Source: Podospora pseudocomata | Taxonomy: Eukaryota; Ascomycota; Sordariomycetes; Sordariales; Podosporaceae | Direction: 5' to 3' | NCBI RefSeq assembly: GCF_035222375.1 | Contig: NC_085891.1 | Span: 868,001-932,000, forward strand | DNA: 64,000 nt | Part shown: positions 44,439 to 55,124 of the stretch, in pieces | Layout of the letters: every line of letters starts with the position of its first letter | Numbering within the stretch: position 1 is the first letter of the stretch | Position numbers and translations under genes: made by a program | The notes under the pieces: generated by a model | What the model saw: the letters and a program-made list of their open reading frames with translations, nothing else | Databases searched by the model: none | What the model was told of the DNA's origin: nothing

Positions 44439-45575
44439 GATGGCTTGTTTGAGTCGTTGGTTTTGGTTTGTTCTTTCAACGGTGCACTGCGTCGCTGTTT
44501 GCTTGCTTCGTAGCCTAGTCCGGATGCAAGCTCTTAAACAGCTGGGACAGACGAGGTTGTCGCGTCGGCGCGATGGCGCAGTCTTGACTTATACGCGGGG
44601 TAATTATCGTCGTTCTGTTACCGGCCACAGCTTTAGCATTTGCGCGCACAAGATGTAGGCTGTGAGTTTTCTGTCACGAACAATGTGATGCTTTCCCTGG
44701 GCGTTTGTTTACTTAAAGCTACCCTGATGTCACAGTCCAAGAACCTCTTTGGCCCCAGAACACTGTTCTTATTGGGCGGATTGATTGGGTGGGCAGCGGC
44801 GCGTGTGATAAAAAAGGGACGAGTGGGAGCGAATGGGTGGAGTTCAAAATGGCCGTCTGGGAACGTCCACTCAATCAAAGCTCCAGTTGGGAGGGGTATG
44901 AGATGATTGGGTGAGATTTGGATGGGTGAAGGGAAACCTTATTGCTGGGTTGAAGAAAGATGCAGGCGTGGTATGATAGGAGGAAGCTTATATCGATTAC
45001 GCACCTCGAGAGAGATATCGTCTCTTTTTCTGTCCACAACGCGGGCTTCTGCTTTGTCTGACGTTGCAGGAGAGAGAAAGGAGAGAACCTTGGACAGCGA
45101 TGACAGCGATTGATGAATTGTGCAAGCGGTCAGTCAAGCCGGCGGGAAAGGTTGGGCATCAGTGAAGAAACACTCGGAACAACGCGCTGGGACAGCGCCG
45201 ACAGGGGACTCTGTGTGGCGCAGGCGCGGGACTTCAGGCCTTCTCCAGCAGCAAAACTCCGGTGAGGCTGCCCAACCGCCTGCCAGCTGTCAATTGTACA
45301 GCGCACCAGCCTCAACTTGTCCGCCCTATGACGGAATCGGCGAATCAAAAACTTGGAACTGCATCAACTGTTTCTCCATCTGCCGGGACCAACGCACGGC
45401 CCATTTGGCGGCCCACCCACACCATCCAGTCTCCGTCGCCAACATAGCAGCCCCACCATCGAAATTTGACTGCAACAAGAGGCTCTTGATTTTTCTGTCG
45501 CGATTTTCAAACTTTTTCTTCCCTCGAAGCACTTTCACTTCCCCAGTTCACGGACTGGCGCATATCGCGAACAAC
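44439..45575. promoter_or_regulatory. Divergent promoter region HAP5 / FCF2 with CCAAT boxes
   Basis: 1.14 kb between divergent start codons. On the minus strand (the HAP5 sense strand) CCAAT boxes occur at 44771-44775, 44784-44788 and 44906-44910, about 335-470 bp upstream of the HAP5 start. These are candidate sites for the complex that HAP5 itself belongs to. No gene is supported in the interval. Confidence 0.5.
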
Positions 45576-46452
45576 ATGATGGCTTCCATCGCCAGCCTTT
45601 CGGAAGCTGACATTGATCGGCTTCTGTCAGAGGCCGAAGCTCGAATTGCAGCTAACAATACCTCCAAAGCTGTAGCCGTCGCGGCACCAACAAGTAGCAA
45701 GGCCATCGCCATCACCACAACCTCCACGATGTCTCAGAACCAAGAGAAGAAGGACTCCTCAAAGCCTGAGAAGCTCTCTGTTCGCGTCCCATCGCTTCCT
45801 CAGGACAAGAAGAAGAAGGTATACTCGTCGCCCCTCCCATTTCCCCTCAGGTGTTCCATGAAAAAAATATATCCCATATAAATGACGCTGGTCAAGTTGC
45901 CGTCATGGCTAACTAGCTGGCACCAAAATGATTACTTTACATCATAGTTACTTTGATTGAACACATCATAATTTTCTTTTCATGTTTTCGAAGGTTGCCG
46001 TCGTCGAATGGTTGGCTAACTGAAAATGCAGGAAGAGAAGGACAATGCGGGAGATGGCTGGTTCAACATGCCCCGCACCGAGTTGACCACAGAGTATGTA
46101 CCTTCGTCAACTACTTGGATGGTTGTAACTGACGCTTGGCAGACTCAAGCGCGACCTTCAAGCATTGCGCATGCGTGATGTTATCGCGAATGGCAAGCAG
46201 TTTTTCAAGAAGGACAACCGAAAGGATTTTGTTCCTACCTACAGCCATGTTGGCACCATCATAGCTGGCGCGACGGACGGTAGCAACCAACGCTTGACCC
46301 GCAAGGAGAGGAAGCGCACGATTGTGGAGGAGGTCTTGTCCAGCTCCAACACGGCCAAGTACAAGAGCAAGTTCCACGAGATCCAGGAGAAGAAGATGTC
46401 GGGCAAGAAGGGTTTCTACAAGAAGCTGGTTGCTGGCCGCAAGAAGCGTTGA
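45576..46452 (+). CDS. FCF2: rRNA-processing factor FCF2
   Basis: Nucleolar small-subunit processome factor needed for early cleavages of the 35S pre-rRNA; relative of animal TdIF2/DNTTIP2. Exons are 45576-45818, 46032-46093 and 46143-46452 (204 aa). The Fcf2 domain fills the second half: GDGWFNMPRTELTTELKRDL, QALRMRDVIANGKQFFKKDN, VPTYSHVGTIIAGATDG, RLTRKERKRTIVEEVLS, ending KKGFYKKLVAGRKKR. The N-terminal third is Ala/Ser/Thr-rich. The first intron, 213 bp, is the longest in the window and ends near GGCTAACTGAAAATGCAG. The frame is open upstream to 45120, but the ATG pair at 45576/45579 fits the family start. Confidence 0.95.
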
Positions 46453-47031
46453 TGATTGCGCTACTGGCAAGTGGTGGCCGAGTTGGTGAACAGACCATCG
46501 ACCTTCGACGCACCTTGCAAGATGAGAACAACAAAAGGCTTCGCCCACAATGGGCATTTACTTGGGGTTGACCGGCACCGTGGCAGTCGAAGCGACAGGA
46601 GCAGAAATTTGACTTGCGCTACAGAGGACGCCATGGTACCGAAGAGCTGGTCGGTAGCTCGAGGATTTGTGAGCAGACTGGAAATGTTTGTAGCAATCAC
46701 ATGTGGACTGAGAATGTCTGCATCAAGCCGTCAGGGGAAGGGCGTAACAGGTTGATACAGGTCATTATGATCTCTTGAAGAGGCCTCAATTCAATACGTC
46801 GAAATATCATTTATTCTGTTCATCCCGTGCTTGAAATTCCAACCTTGTTACCATCAGGTGATGCCTAGTACCATAGTTCATGACATTCAAGATAATTTGC
46901 TGGGCTGTTCTTATCGATAAGAACCCTGAACCCTGAGGGCCAATTCGGCTCCAAAAAATTGGCTGAAGCGCGGGAGTGGGAGCTGGTTGCGTTCGAACAT
47001 CCAACCGGTGTCAGTCGAGGGTCACGCAGAG
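46453..47031. promoter_or_regulatory. Intergenic region FCF2 to uS10m
   Basis: 579 bp with the FCF2 3' end and the uS10m promoter. ORFs present are chance and have no domain. Confidence 0.4.
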
Positions 47032-49113
47032 ATGTATCCGCCACGGTTAATACGGCCACTACGGCCCTTATTGCAGGGGCGACTGGTATGATTCTTGGAT
47101 GGCGGCTACAGAACAAGAGAGGACAGCAAACTGACTTTGTGGTGGTTGCGATATGTGACAGCCCCTCGCCCTGCGTCGACCGGTACAAGTCGGCATCCCG
47201 CGTGCCTCGACACAGCTCCGCACAAATTCTACAAAGTGAGCTTGCGCCAATTGGTTTTGTTTTTGGGGATATATGTTGACGAGTTTTGTTTCTAGAGCTC
47301 CAGAGCCACCAGCGACGACGACGAGCAAGACGCCCTCACCTACCACCCCCGCTGCCGCCGCCGCCCCGACGACACCTGCTGCTGCCACTCCTGCCCCCGA
47401 GACCCCTGCTGTGAAGACTGCGCCGGAACCGACGGTTGTTGCGCCGGCGGATATTCCTGTTACAAAGACTGTTGAGGTTCCTCCTGTTGCCGAGGCCCCT
47501 GCTGCTGAGGTTGAAGCTGCTGCTGCTGTTGTACCAGAAACTCCGGTTGTTGCCCCGGCTGATGTGCCTGTGGCGAAGGATGCCGAGACGGAGGTGCCAG
47601 TGGAGGAGGTGAAGGAGGTTGCTGTGCCCAAGGTTGAGGAGGTTCCTGTTGCGAAGGAGGAGGCGCGGAAGGTTGAGGTCAAGGAGACGGCTGCTTCTAA
47701 GGCCGAGGAGGTTGTTGCGCCTGTGGCTGAGGAGACCAAGGCTGCTGAGGTTGAGACACCTGTTATCGCTAAGGAGGAAGCACCGGTAGCTGCTGCTGAG
47801 CCCCAGGTTGTGGAGACTCAGGCTGAGCCAGAGGCCGAAGCTGCTGCTGCTGCGCCGAAGGCTGAGGCTGTTTCTGAGGTCAAGGAGGAGACTCCGGTCG
47901 CTGCGAAGCAGGAGGCCCCAGTAGCTGCTAAGGAACAGGTTCCACCTGCCGTCAAGGAGGAGGTTCCCACCGTGGAAGAGGCTTTGGCTGCCGTTAAGGA
48001 AGAGGCTCCCGTTGTTGCCAAGGAGGAGGTGCCAGTCGCGGAGGAGGTCGATCCAGTTGCTTTTGTCACTGAGAAGCTTGCCGCCGCTGAGGCTGCCGCT
48101 GCTAAGGTTGCCGCTGTTAAGGCTGCCGCGGCTAAGGCTGCTGATGCTGCTGCTCCTGAGCCTGTTGCTACACCAGCACCCAAGGCCCCTGTTGCCGCTG
48201 AGCCAGTTGCTACCCCTGAGCCTGCTGCTACCCCAGTGGCCGAGGCTCCTGCTACCCCCGCGGCTGCCGAGTCTGCTGTCGCCGCCACCCCCGCGGCTGA
48301 GACACCCGCTCCGGTTGCCCCTGAGGCCAAGGCGGTTGCTTCCACGAGGTAAGATATCCTGTTGAAGGCTGGACAACCATGACACACAAAGACTGACACT
48401 TGTCTCCACACAGCACCAAGCCCAAGAAGGCCAAGAAGCCCGCCGCCCCCAAGCCTTCCTCTCTCTACGTCCGTGACGACAAGCCCATCGGTACCACCGA
48501 GCTCTCCCGCATGCCCCGCGCCCTTGAGGCCCTCTACCTCGAGCCTCTCCGCCACGAGGCCGAATGGGGCGTCCCCACATGCGACCTCCAGCTCCGGTCG
48601 TACTCCCTCCGCAACCTCGAGTTCTTTTGTGACTTTGCCCTCCGTGCGGCGTACTACATTGGCCTGCCTGCCTTTGGCCCCGTGCCACTTCCGAGGATCA
48701 CCGAGAGGTGGACCGTCCCCAAGTCTACTTTCGTGCACAAGAAGTCGCAGGAAAACTTTGAGAGAATCACCCTGAGGAGGTTGATCCAGATCAAGGATGG
48801 GCACCCGGAGACGGTGCAGTACTGGTTGGCGTTTTTGCAGAAGTATGCTTATTATGGGATTGGTATGAAGGCGAATGTGTGGGAGTTTAGCAGATTGGGT
48901 ATGTTTTTTTCCTCTTGCGTTTGGAATATGTTTCACAGATGCTGACGTTGGTATTCAGATGTGGCTCAGGAGATGGACGATGGTCTCCCGAAGACAAAGA
49001 AACTGCTCGAGAGCAAGTGGAAGCATATGGGTGCTCACGACAAGATGCCCTTTATGGAGGATTTGGAGGAGTACCTTGCGAACGAGAGGAGAAAGATTCC
49101 CGGTGGGAGGTAG
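47032..49113 (+). CDS. RSM10: Mitochondrial small-subunit ribosomal protein uS10m with long Ala/Glu/Pro-rich insert
   Basis: Protein S10 of the mitochondrial ribosome small subunit. Exons are 47032-47085, 47162-47235, 47296-48348, 48414-48898 and 48959-49113 (606 aa). The first two exons encode a typical mitochondrial presequence, rich in Arg and free of acidic residues (MYPPRLIRPLRPLLQGRL, PLALRRPVQVGIPRASTQLR). Residues of about 45-394 (exon 3) are almost only Ala, Glu, Pro, Val, Lys and Thr, in KEEAPVAAK- and VAEAPATPAAAE-like repeats. The S10 domain is in exons 4-5: ALYLEPLRHEAEWGVPTCDL, RSYSLRNLEFFCDFALRAAY, LPRITERWTVPKSTFVHKKS, ENFERITLRRLIQIKDGHPE. The insert makes it much longer than bacterial S10 (~100 aa). 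The start was chosen because it joins in frame and gives the presequence. Confidence 0.88.
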
Positions 49114-49308
49114 AAAAAAAATATAGACGGGAAAGAATTGTATGTATAGTCTTGGGTGTGCTGCTGTGTATTTACTGTACGAATATCAGAAATGTGTATG
49201 GCAATTTTGGGTGGGTGTGGTTGATTTTGTCTATTCCAAATGATGTGAATATTCACAATGTAGCATTTCCTTCCCTATCATACACATTCCGTTACAATTT
49301 GCTGGCTC

Positions 49309-50634
49309 TTAATCAAGCCCAATCGCCTCCCTAACCTTCTCCATCGTCCTCTCGGCGCTCTCTTTCGCGCTTTGTGTACCTACCTCCTCGGTTTCCTTGA
49401 CCCGCTTCCTATTCACCTCTGTATCCTCCCCAAGCAACAAGAACCTCTCCCTCACCTCCTCCAGCCCCGCAACAACAGCATCGGCAGTCAGCATCTTCAG
49501 CTGCGCCAGCGTAACGTCTTTGCACTCCTCCGCCACCTTTTCCCCCGTCTTGCCCGTGAACCCGCCCAAGATCTCGAGCAGATTCGCCACGCCCGGCCTG
49601 TTGACAGGATCGTACTCCCCCACTGTTGCACTTATGCTATCCGTCCGTGCAGCGTTGATCTTTTTCCTTATCGTCGCCTCGTCGTCGTTGATGAAGATTT
49701 TGGACTTTGGGTTGGGGTCGGACTTGGACATTTTTTTGGTGGGGTCCTGGAGGGACATGATGCGGGAGGAGGAGGAGTCGAGGGAGATTGTTTGGGGGGA
49801 GGGGAAGATGTGGGTGGACCAGGCGGAGTGGAAGTTTGTGACGCACTCTCGGGCGAACTCGAGGTGTTGCTTTTGGTCGGAGCCGACGGGGACGTGGGTT
49901 GAGCGGTGGAGGAGGATGTCGGCTGCTTGGAGAATTGGGTAGGAGAAGAGGCCGTGTTTGAGGGCTGGGGAGGAGATTGTTGGGTCTGGGGAGGAGGAGG
50001 AAAGGGGGGTGGAGGTGAGGGTGGAGAGTTTGGACTGGGAGGGGGGTTAGTGAGAGGGGTGGTAAAAGGGTATATAAGGCAAATTTACCTTCCACTGTGT
50101 CATACGGGATAGATAGCCTGTTGAAGCGGTACAACTGAGTATCCATTGCAGCTCGGCATGCTGAGGTACGCTCCCCTGATAAAAAATGGTGCTCCGTTCT
50201 GGGTTGAGGCCGATGGCAAGCAGGGAAGTGAGCATCTCACGCCTGTTTTGGCGGAGCTTGTCTGCGTTGCCTGGGATGGTGAGGGCGTGCAGATCGACGA
50301 TCGAGAAGAAGAGCTTGTCCGTCTCGCGGGCGTTGTCTTGCATGTCCTTCCATTGCTTCAACGCGCCGAGGTAGTTCCCTAGGTGTGGCACGCCGGTGGG
50401 TTGGATCCCGGAGAAGATGATTTTTGGCTTGGACGCATCCCCCTTGATGATCGACTTGATTGGGGGTGACTTCTTGAAGGATAATTTCTTAGCAAGTGAC
50501 TTCATAAAACGGAATCTCTTGGTGGGTGAGCTCACATCATGATGGATGAGTGTTGTTGACAAGGTTCTTGAGTTTCTTGGTGATTTGAGCGCCAATCGAG
50601 GGGCACTATGGCCCAATTTGACAGTGACATTCAT
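49309..50634 (-). CDS. MSW1: Mitochondrial tryptophanyl-tRNA synthetase
   Basis: Class I aminoacyl-tRNA synthetase that charges mitochondrial tRNA-Trp. Minus-strand exons are 50634-50089 and 50034-49309 (423 aa). An N-terminal presequence of about 65 basic residues precedes KIIFSGIQPTGVPHLGNYLG, which contains the HIGH-type signature HLGN. Further family blocks are FFSIVDLHALT, GLNPERSTIFYQGSVPQHAE, LSCTASTGYLSRMTQWK, YPILQAADILLHRSTHVPVG, SDQKQHLEFARE, and the KMSKS loop in DPTKKMSKSDPNPKSKIFI. The 54-bp intron falls right after TQWK. The gene is convergent with uS10m (195 bp between stops), so two mitochondrial translation genes meet tail to tail. Its start is 243 bp from the end of VPS45. 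Confidence 0.95.
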
Positions 50635-50877
50635 TTTGAATGTAACTAGAGAAGAATTGTACTGGACGAACCTCTGTTACGCTCAAAGTTCATCCAATCT
50701 CACTTAGTCGTTGCTCAAAGCTTCAAATTCGGAGTTGCGGCTCAAACATCCTGGCAAGTATAGCGCACGGACCATATCGCCATGTGATGCATAGCAACAA
50801 GTGACAGAATTTGATCTGATTCAACAGATTATCATTGATTATCAAATATCTAAAATCCCGAATGGAATATGGAAAGC

Positions 50878-52698
50878 TCATCTCCTCCCTGCTCTTGTCC
50901 CCTGAGAATCCGCCGGCCACCCATCCACAGCCCCTTCGACCTCCTCCAAGAAAGTCGCCGCATTATGCACCGTCGTACCACCCAAAACGACTCTGACCCC
51001 AGGACTGCTGGCATTGATACCCGCCACCATCTTCGCCTCTTCGTACGTAGCTCCTCCAATGATAAACACAATGATATCCTGCGGCTTATCTTTCACGCTT
51101 GGGCTGCCCTCCACAAAGGGATACTGCCCTTCTTTTAGTTTCCCCTTCACCAAATTTTGCAGCGTGGTTTCCAGCAGAGGGGAGTGTTGGGTGTAAACGT
51201 TTTCAACGCCCTTGAGGCCCTTGAATCGTGAGTTGGCTGCGCTGAACAGACCCGTCGACTCGAACAAGTCGGTAATACCGCCTGCTCCCGATGCCGAGGC
51301 GTGGAGGGATTGGTGGTAGGTAAGAAGTTTGTTTACAAGGGAGGTTTCCCGTACAGACACTCCACCAACAGTGATGAGGAGGTCGATGAGCAACGGGAGA
51401 GCGTTGGATGGGTGCCTGCTGTAACGAAGGCCGTAGAGAGCTACCAGGGTAAGTTTGGAAGAAGGGAGGAGAGTGGGCGATTGAATTTGTGTTTGTATAT
51501 TCTATTGAAAGTCAGCAAGAGAGTCTGCGCTTCTATGTTTAAGGAAGAACCATACCTTGAGATCAGCTCCATGGTTGTCATTACAAGCTATGCTTTGTTC
51601 CAACTCGCTGACTTCCATCAAATGTTCTGCGCCTATTCGCCTGCTCAGTTCAGAGACGAGGGCGACGTGCTTGCTGACATTTCCCGAGAGTTTCCGGAAC
51701 TCGGGGTACTCTTCAATGAAACGCTTCATATCGGCTATTGACTCAATGTCGGCGTTGTTCTTCGTCTTCGATTGGTATTGCTCAACATAGTCTTTGATGT
51801 TACTGCCCAAGTCGCCAAAGTTGAGATACATATTCTTCTTGAAGAATGGGTCTTGATCTTGAGATAGAACAATCTCTTTGAGCTCGGGACGGATGTCAGG
51901 TACACTGCTTAGGTCTACACGACCGTTGTGAATACCGAGAAGATGATGTACCATGGCCTGGTACGTCCACTGCATGAGCAAGGGGGTGATGGGGTCTTCT
52001 CTTCGGTCTAGGATGAGAAGGATTGGTGGTGTGTCAACCTTGCGGAAATCAAAGAGCTGGTCCTCTTGTGTGATGTGATATCGCACTTCTGACGCCAATT
52101 TTTGAGCCAGGGGGCTAGACTTCTGGTACCTGATGAGGGGCTTCTTCTTGAGCGATAGCAGGACAGCAATGAGGCCTTCAGATGCACGTTGAAGAGAGTC
52201 TCTATTCCACGTGTCCGGGTTCCCACCCCATAGGCGGTACAGGGGCTGAGACATGTTGAGAGAGAACAGGTCGGGATTGATGATCACATAGTCCAGAAAA
52301 TACTCTTGAACGAGCTTCACAACTTCGTGATCGTCGGCCTCGGCCAAACGTTCCAGTGTGGACTTTTTGGCAATATTGCTGAAGAAAAGATGGTATTCCC
52401 CGTATTTAGGCTCCCTCAGCTCATCAATAAGAAGGCCTATGGAATCCGGGTCTGGTCTCACGAAACACAGGCAACGTAGATGGCGCATCTTTTCCCGGTT
52501 CGGCTTGTCTAGGCGATCTGTGAGGTACACCTCATGGTTGAGAAGCGTTGATTGCGTGACGGCGGTCGATATGAAGGCCATAGTTTCCCTGTCCAGCAGT
52601 AGAATCTTCATCTTGGCCGATTGCGACGTCCCCGATGTGCTGTCGCCGGCCGACACCATCTTGGTGACGTAGCCCGTCACAGCCTGCACCACGTCCAT
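50878..52698 (-). CDS. VPS45: Vacuolar sorting Sec1/Munc18 protein VPS45
   Basis: SM-family protein that binds the endosomal syntaxin Tlg2/Pep12-type SNAREs and promotes vesicle fusion at the trans-Golgi and endosomes. Minus-strand exons are 52698-51556 and 51501-50878 (588 aa). Family features: MKILLLDRETMAFISTAVTQ, LLNHEVYLTDRLD, LRCLCFVRPDPDSIGLLIDE, the central DTPPILLILDRREDPITPLL, MQWTYQAMVHHLLGI, and near the end DIIVFIIGGATYEEAKMVAG with TVHNAATFLEEVEGA. The intron (54 bp, branch GCTGAC) lies after DLK and joins to NIQTQIQSPTLLPSSKLTLV. A short run of extra residues after the intron, compared with what I recall of yeast, may be a loop. Confidence 0.96.
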
Positions 52699-53090
52699 CG
52701 TTCCTGGGGTTCGGAGTTGACCCTGGGTGAATTCGGTTCGACGGGAGCGTGGATTTTATGTGTTCCGAACAAAAGTTCTGAGAATGGATCGTAGAATTAT
52801 CGCAGAACAAGTGGTCATCGACGTCGTGATATTGAATTAGTGTGTATAAGAGTGGTCCTGAAGGTTGAACCTGAAAGAGGTGAGCTGTGTTCCTTGAAGC
52901 TCCCCTGTGGTTGGCGCCAAGAGTGTCTAATCCGGGGTGCCTGCCGCAGCTGTTGGGCCCCTGCAGTCGGCACGCAGCGGGCCAGTGACACGCTACGATA
53001 AGATAAGAGCACTGTCTTTCCAGCGCCTTGTCAAGTTGAAAGCTGCCGTCATCGCATTCTCGAATTTCTTGAGCAGCGTTCGAGTTCAAA
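52699..53090. promoter_or_regulatory. Bidirectional promoter VPS45 / MMM1
   Basis: Only 392 bp separate the two start codons, so the genes probably share a promoter region. No clear TATA box was seen. Confidence 0.55.
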
Positions 53091-54403
53091 ATGGCACAAG
53101 ATGTTTGCCCAACAAGATCGGAGCCCTCGTGAGTACTTTTCAATTCTGTTTTCTTACTGTCAATTGTTTCCGAGGCTGACTGGCAATCGTCCTTTTTTTC
53201 AGATTATCTTTTCTCCAGGGTCTCATCCTTGGGCAGCTGTCAGTAGTGCTGCTGATTGCTGCCTTTATCAAGTTCTTCATCTTTGGCGAAGCGCCATCGG
53301 CGGAAGAAACGGCGTCTATCCGAGCCACCGAACGAAGGTCACGAACTCTTGCCCACAAGAAATCTCTACTTAGTCTTCGGTCCACAGCCACACAACGCCA
53401 GGGTTCCCAACCACCAGCCCTACCCGCCCTCAACAAGAAGAAATCGAGCATTCTCCGATCGAATCCGCCGACCCTGACCATTGGCTCGATTCTTGACAAG
53501 ACTTACTACAAGGTGGACAGCCACCAACCCGAAAGTTTGGACTGGTTCAATGTCTTGATTGCCCAGACCATTGCGCAGTTCCGCAGCGATGCGCAGCATG
53601 ACGACGCCATACTCACATCTCTGAGCAAGACCCTCAACGGGACTTCGAGGCCAGATTTTGTGGACGAGATACGGGTTTCGGAGTTGAGCCTGGGGGAGGA
53701 TTTCCCGATTTTCAGCAACTGCCGCATCATACCGGTGGACGAGGATGGCCTCCAGTTTGGAGCAGGCAAGGCGTTTGATCCCAAACAGGCTGCCAGGGAA
53801 GGTGCTCGTCTGCAGGCGAGGATGGATGTCGACCTCAGCGATATGATTACTCTGGCTGTCGAGACAAAGCTCCTTCTCAACTTCCCCAAGCGACTGAGCG
53901 CAGTTCTTCCCGTGGCGTTGGCTGTGTCGGTTGTTCGTTTTAGCGGCACACTGTCCATCTCATTTAACCCAAGCAACCCTTCGGAAAACACGCCTACGAA
54001 AATGACGTTCACGTTTCTCGACGATTACCGACTGGATTTCTCGATTCGCAGTCTTCTGGGAAGTCGTTCAAGGTTGCAAGATGTCCCCAAGATTGCACAG
54101 CTGGTTGAGTCTCGTCTTCATCGATGGTTTGATGAGCGATGCGTTGAGCCAAGGTTCCAGGAGATTGAGCTTCCCAGCATGTGGCCTCGGAAAAAGAACA
54201 CGCGCGGGGGTGATGAGATTATCGCCAATATTGAGCAATCAATAAACAAAGCGCATGGCGGTGCTATTGCCAAGGAGGCTCGTCAAGAACTTGACACTGA
54301 GACGGACGGGCTCCGGTATAGACGGCGGCCAGTGGGAGACGATACTTACTCGGTATCAGGCTCCATGCCAGGTTCACTCCCAGGCATCGACATGCCTACA
54401 TGA
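53091..54403 (+). CDS. MMM1: ERMES subunit MMM1 (maintenance of mitochondrial morphology 1)
   Basis: ER-membrane anchor of the ER-mitochondria encounter structure, which carries lipids between the two organelles. Exons are 53091-53128 and 53203-54403 (412 aa). A short lumenal N-tail (MAQDVCPTRSEPS) is followed by one transmembrane segment at about 18-40 (QGLILGQLSVVLLIAAFIKF). A linker and the SMP lipid-binding domain come next, at about 135-350: SLDWFNVLIAQTIAQFRSDA, ILTSLSKTLNG, LSLGEDFPIFSNCRIIPVDE, MDVDLSDMITLAVETKLLLN, SVVRFSGTLSISFNPSN and RLHRWFDERCVEPRFQEIEL. The first intron splits codon 13. ORF starts inside exon 2 miss the lumenal tail. Confidence 0.97.
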
Positions 54404-55124
54404 TGACGGTTACAATCTGGATCTTACAACACAATCTCATCTCCAAAGCCCCGCTCGCCCCTCTGCCTCTGAAGGTCCAACCAAAACAAAAACCGATACA
54501 CGGAAAACCGCATAACGAGGCAAAGCCGCGGTGTGTTAACGACCTGTCACCAGGTCAAAATACTATCAGTGGGTGTTGTACACCTTACATGTATCATATC
54601 ATACCATTCCACCACATGCCCATAGGTAGATCTTGATATAGGTTTAGGAGGCGCCAGAGTGGAGCCAATGAGCGATGCTCAGCACATGCCAAAAAGCGAG
54701 CGCCGCAGCGGTGCGGCTGTGGTCTGGTGATGTCACAGCAGTGGACCCACCAAAAATCCCCATCAGTCCCCAACGGTTCATGACAGTAGTTGGCATCCTC
54801 AACGATCCGATGAAAAAAACGGCTGCCACTGCATCGTTAATCAAGCACTTTGGATGAAATTGTATACCAAAGAAACTCTCTCTTTATTTTCTTTGTCCTC
54901 TGAACCTCAACACTAGTTGGTTGTCATTTACCTTCCTGCCACGTCCCTGTCGCATAAAGCCACTCGCCGATCCGAGAGCAAACGGCCATTGCCGTGATTT
55001 TCTTCAGCAACCATTTCAGTCCCCCCACTGATCGAAACCAACCTCGTGATGGTATAACACTACTTCGAGACCGCCGCCTTCGTTACGCCTTTGCGCATTT
55101 GTTAAACCAGGACCACTGGTCACC
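54404..55124. other. Intergenic region MMM1 to ALE1
   Basis: 721 bp between two plus-strand genes. It holds the MMM1 3' end and the ALE1 promoter. No repeat or RNA gene was seen. Confidence 0.4.

Noticed and set aside
45120-45575. In-frame upstream extension of FCF2
   Set aside because: The frame is open by chance; the sequence is not protein-like and would put 152 extra residues before the family start.
47336-48936. Long minus-strand ORFs (450 and 372 codons) opposite uS10m
   Set aside because: They are antisense shadows of the Ala/Glu/Pro-rich exon, whose biased codons keep other frames open.
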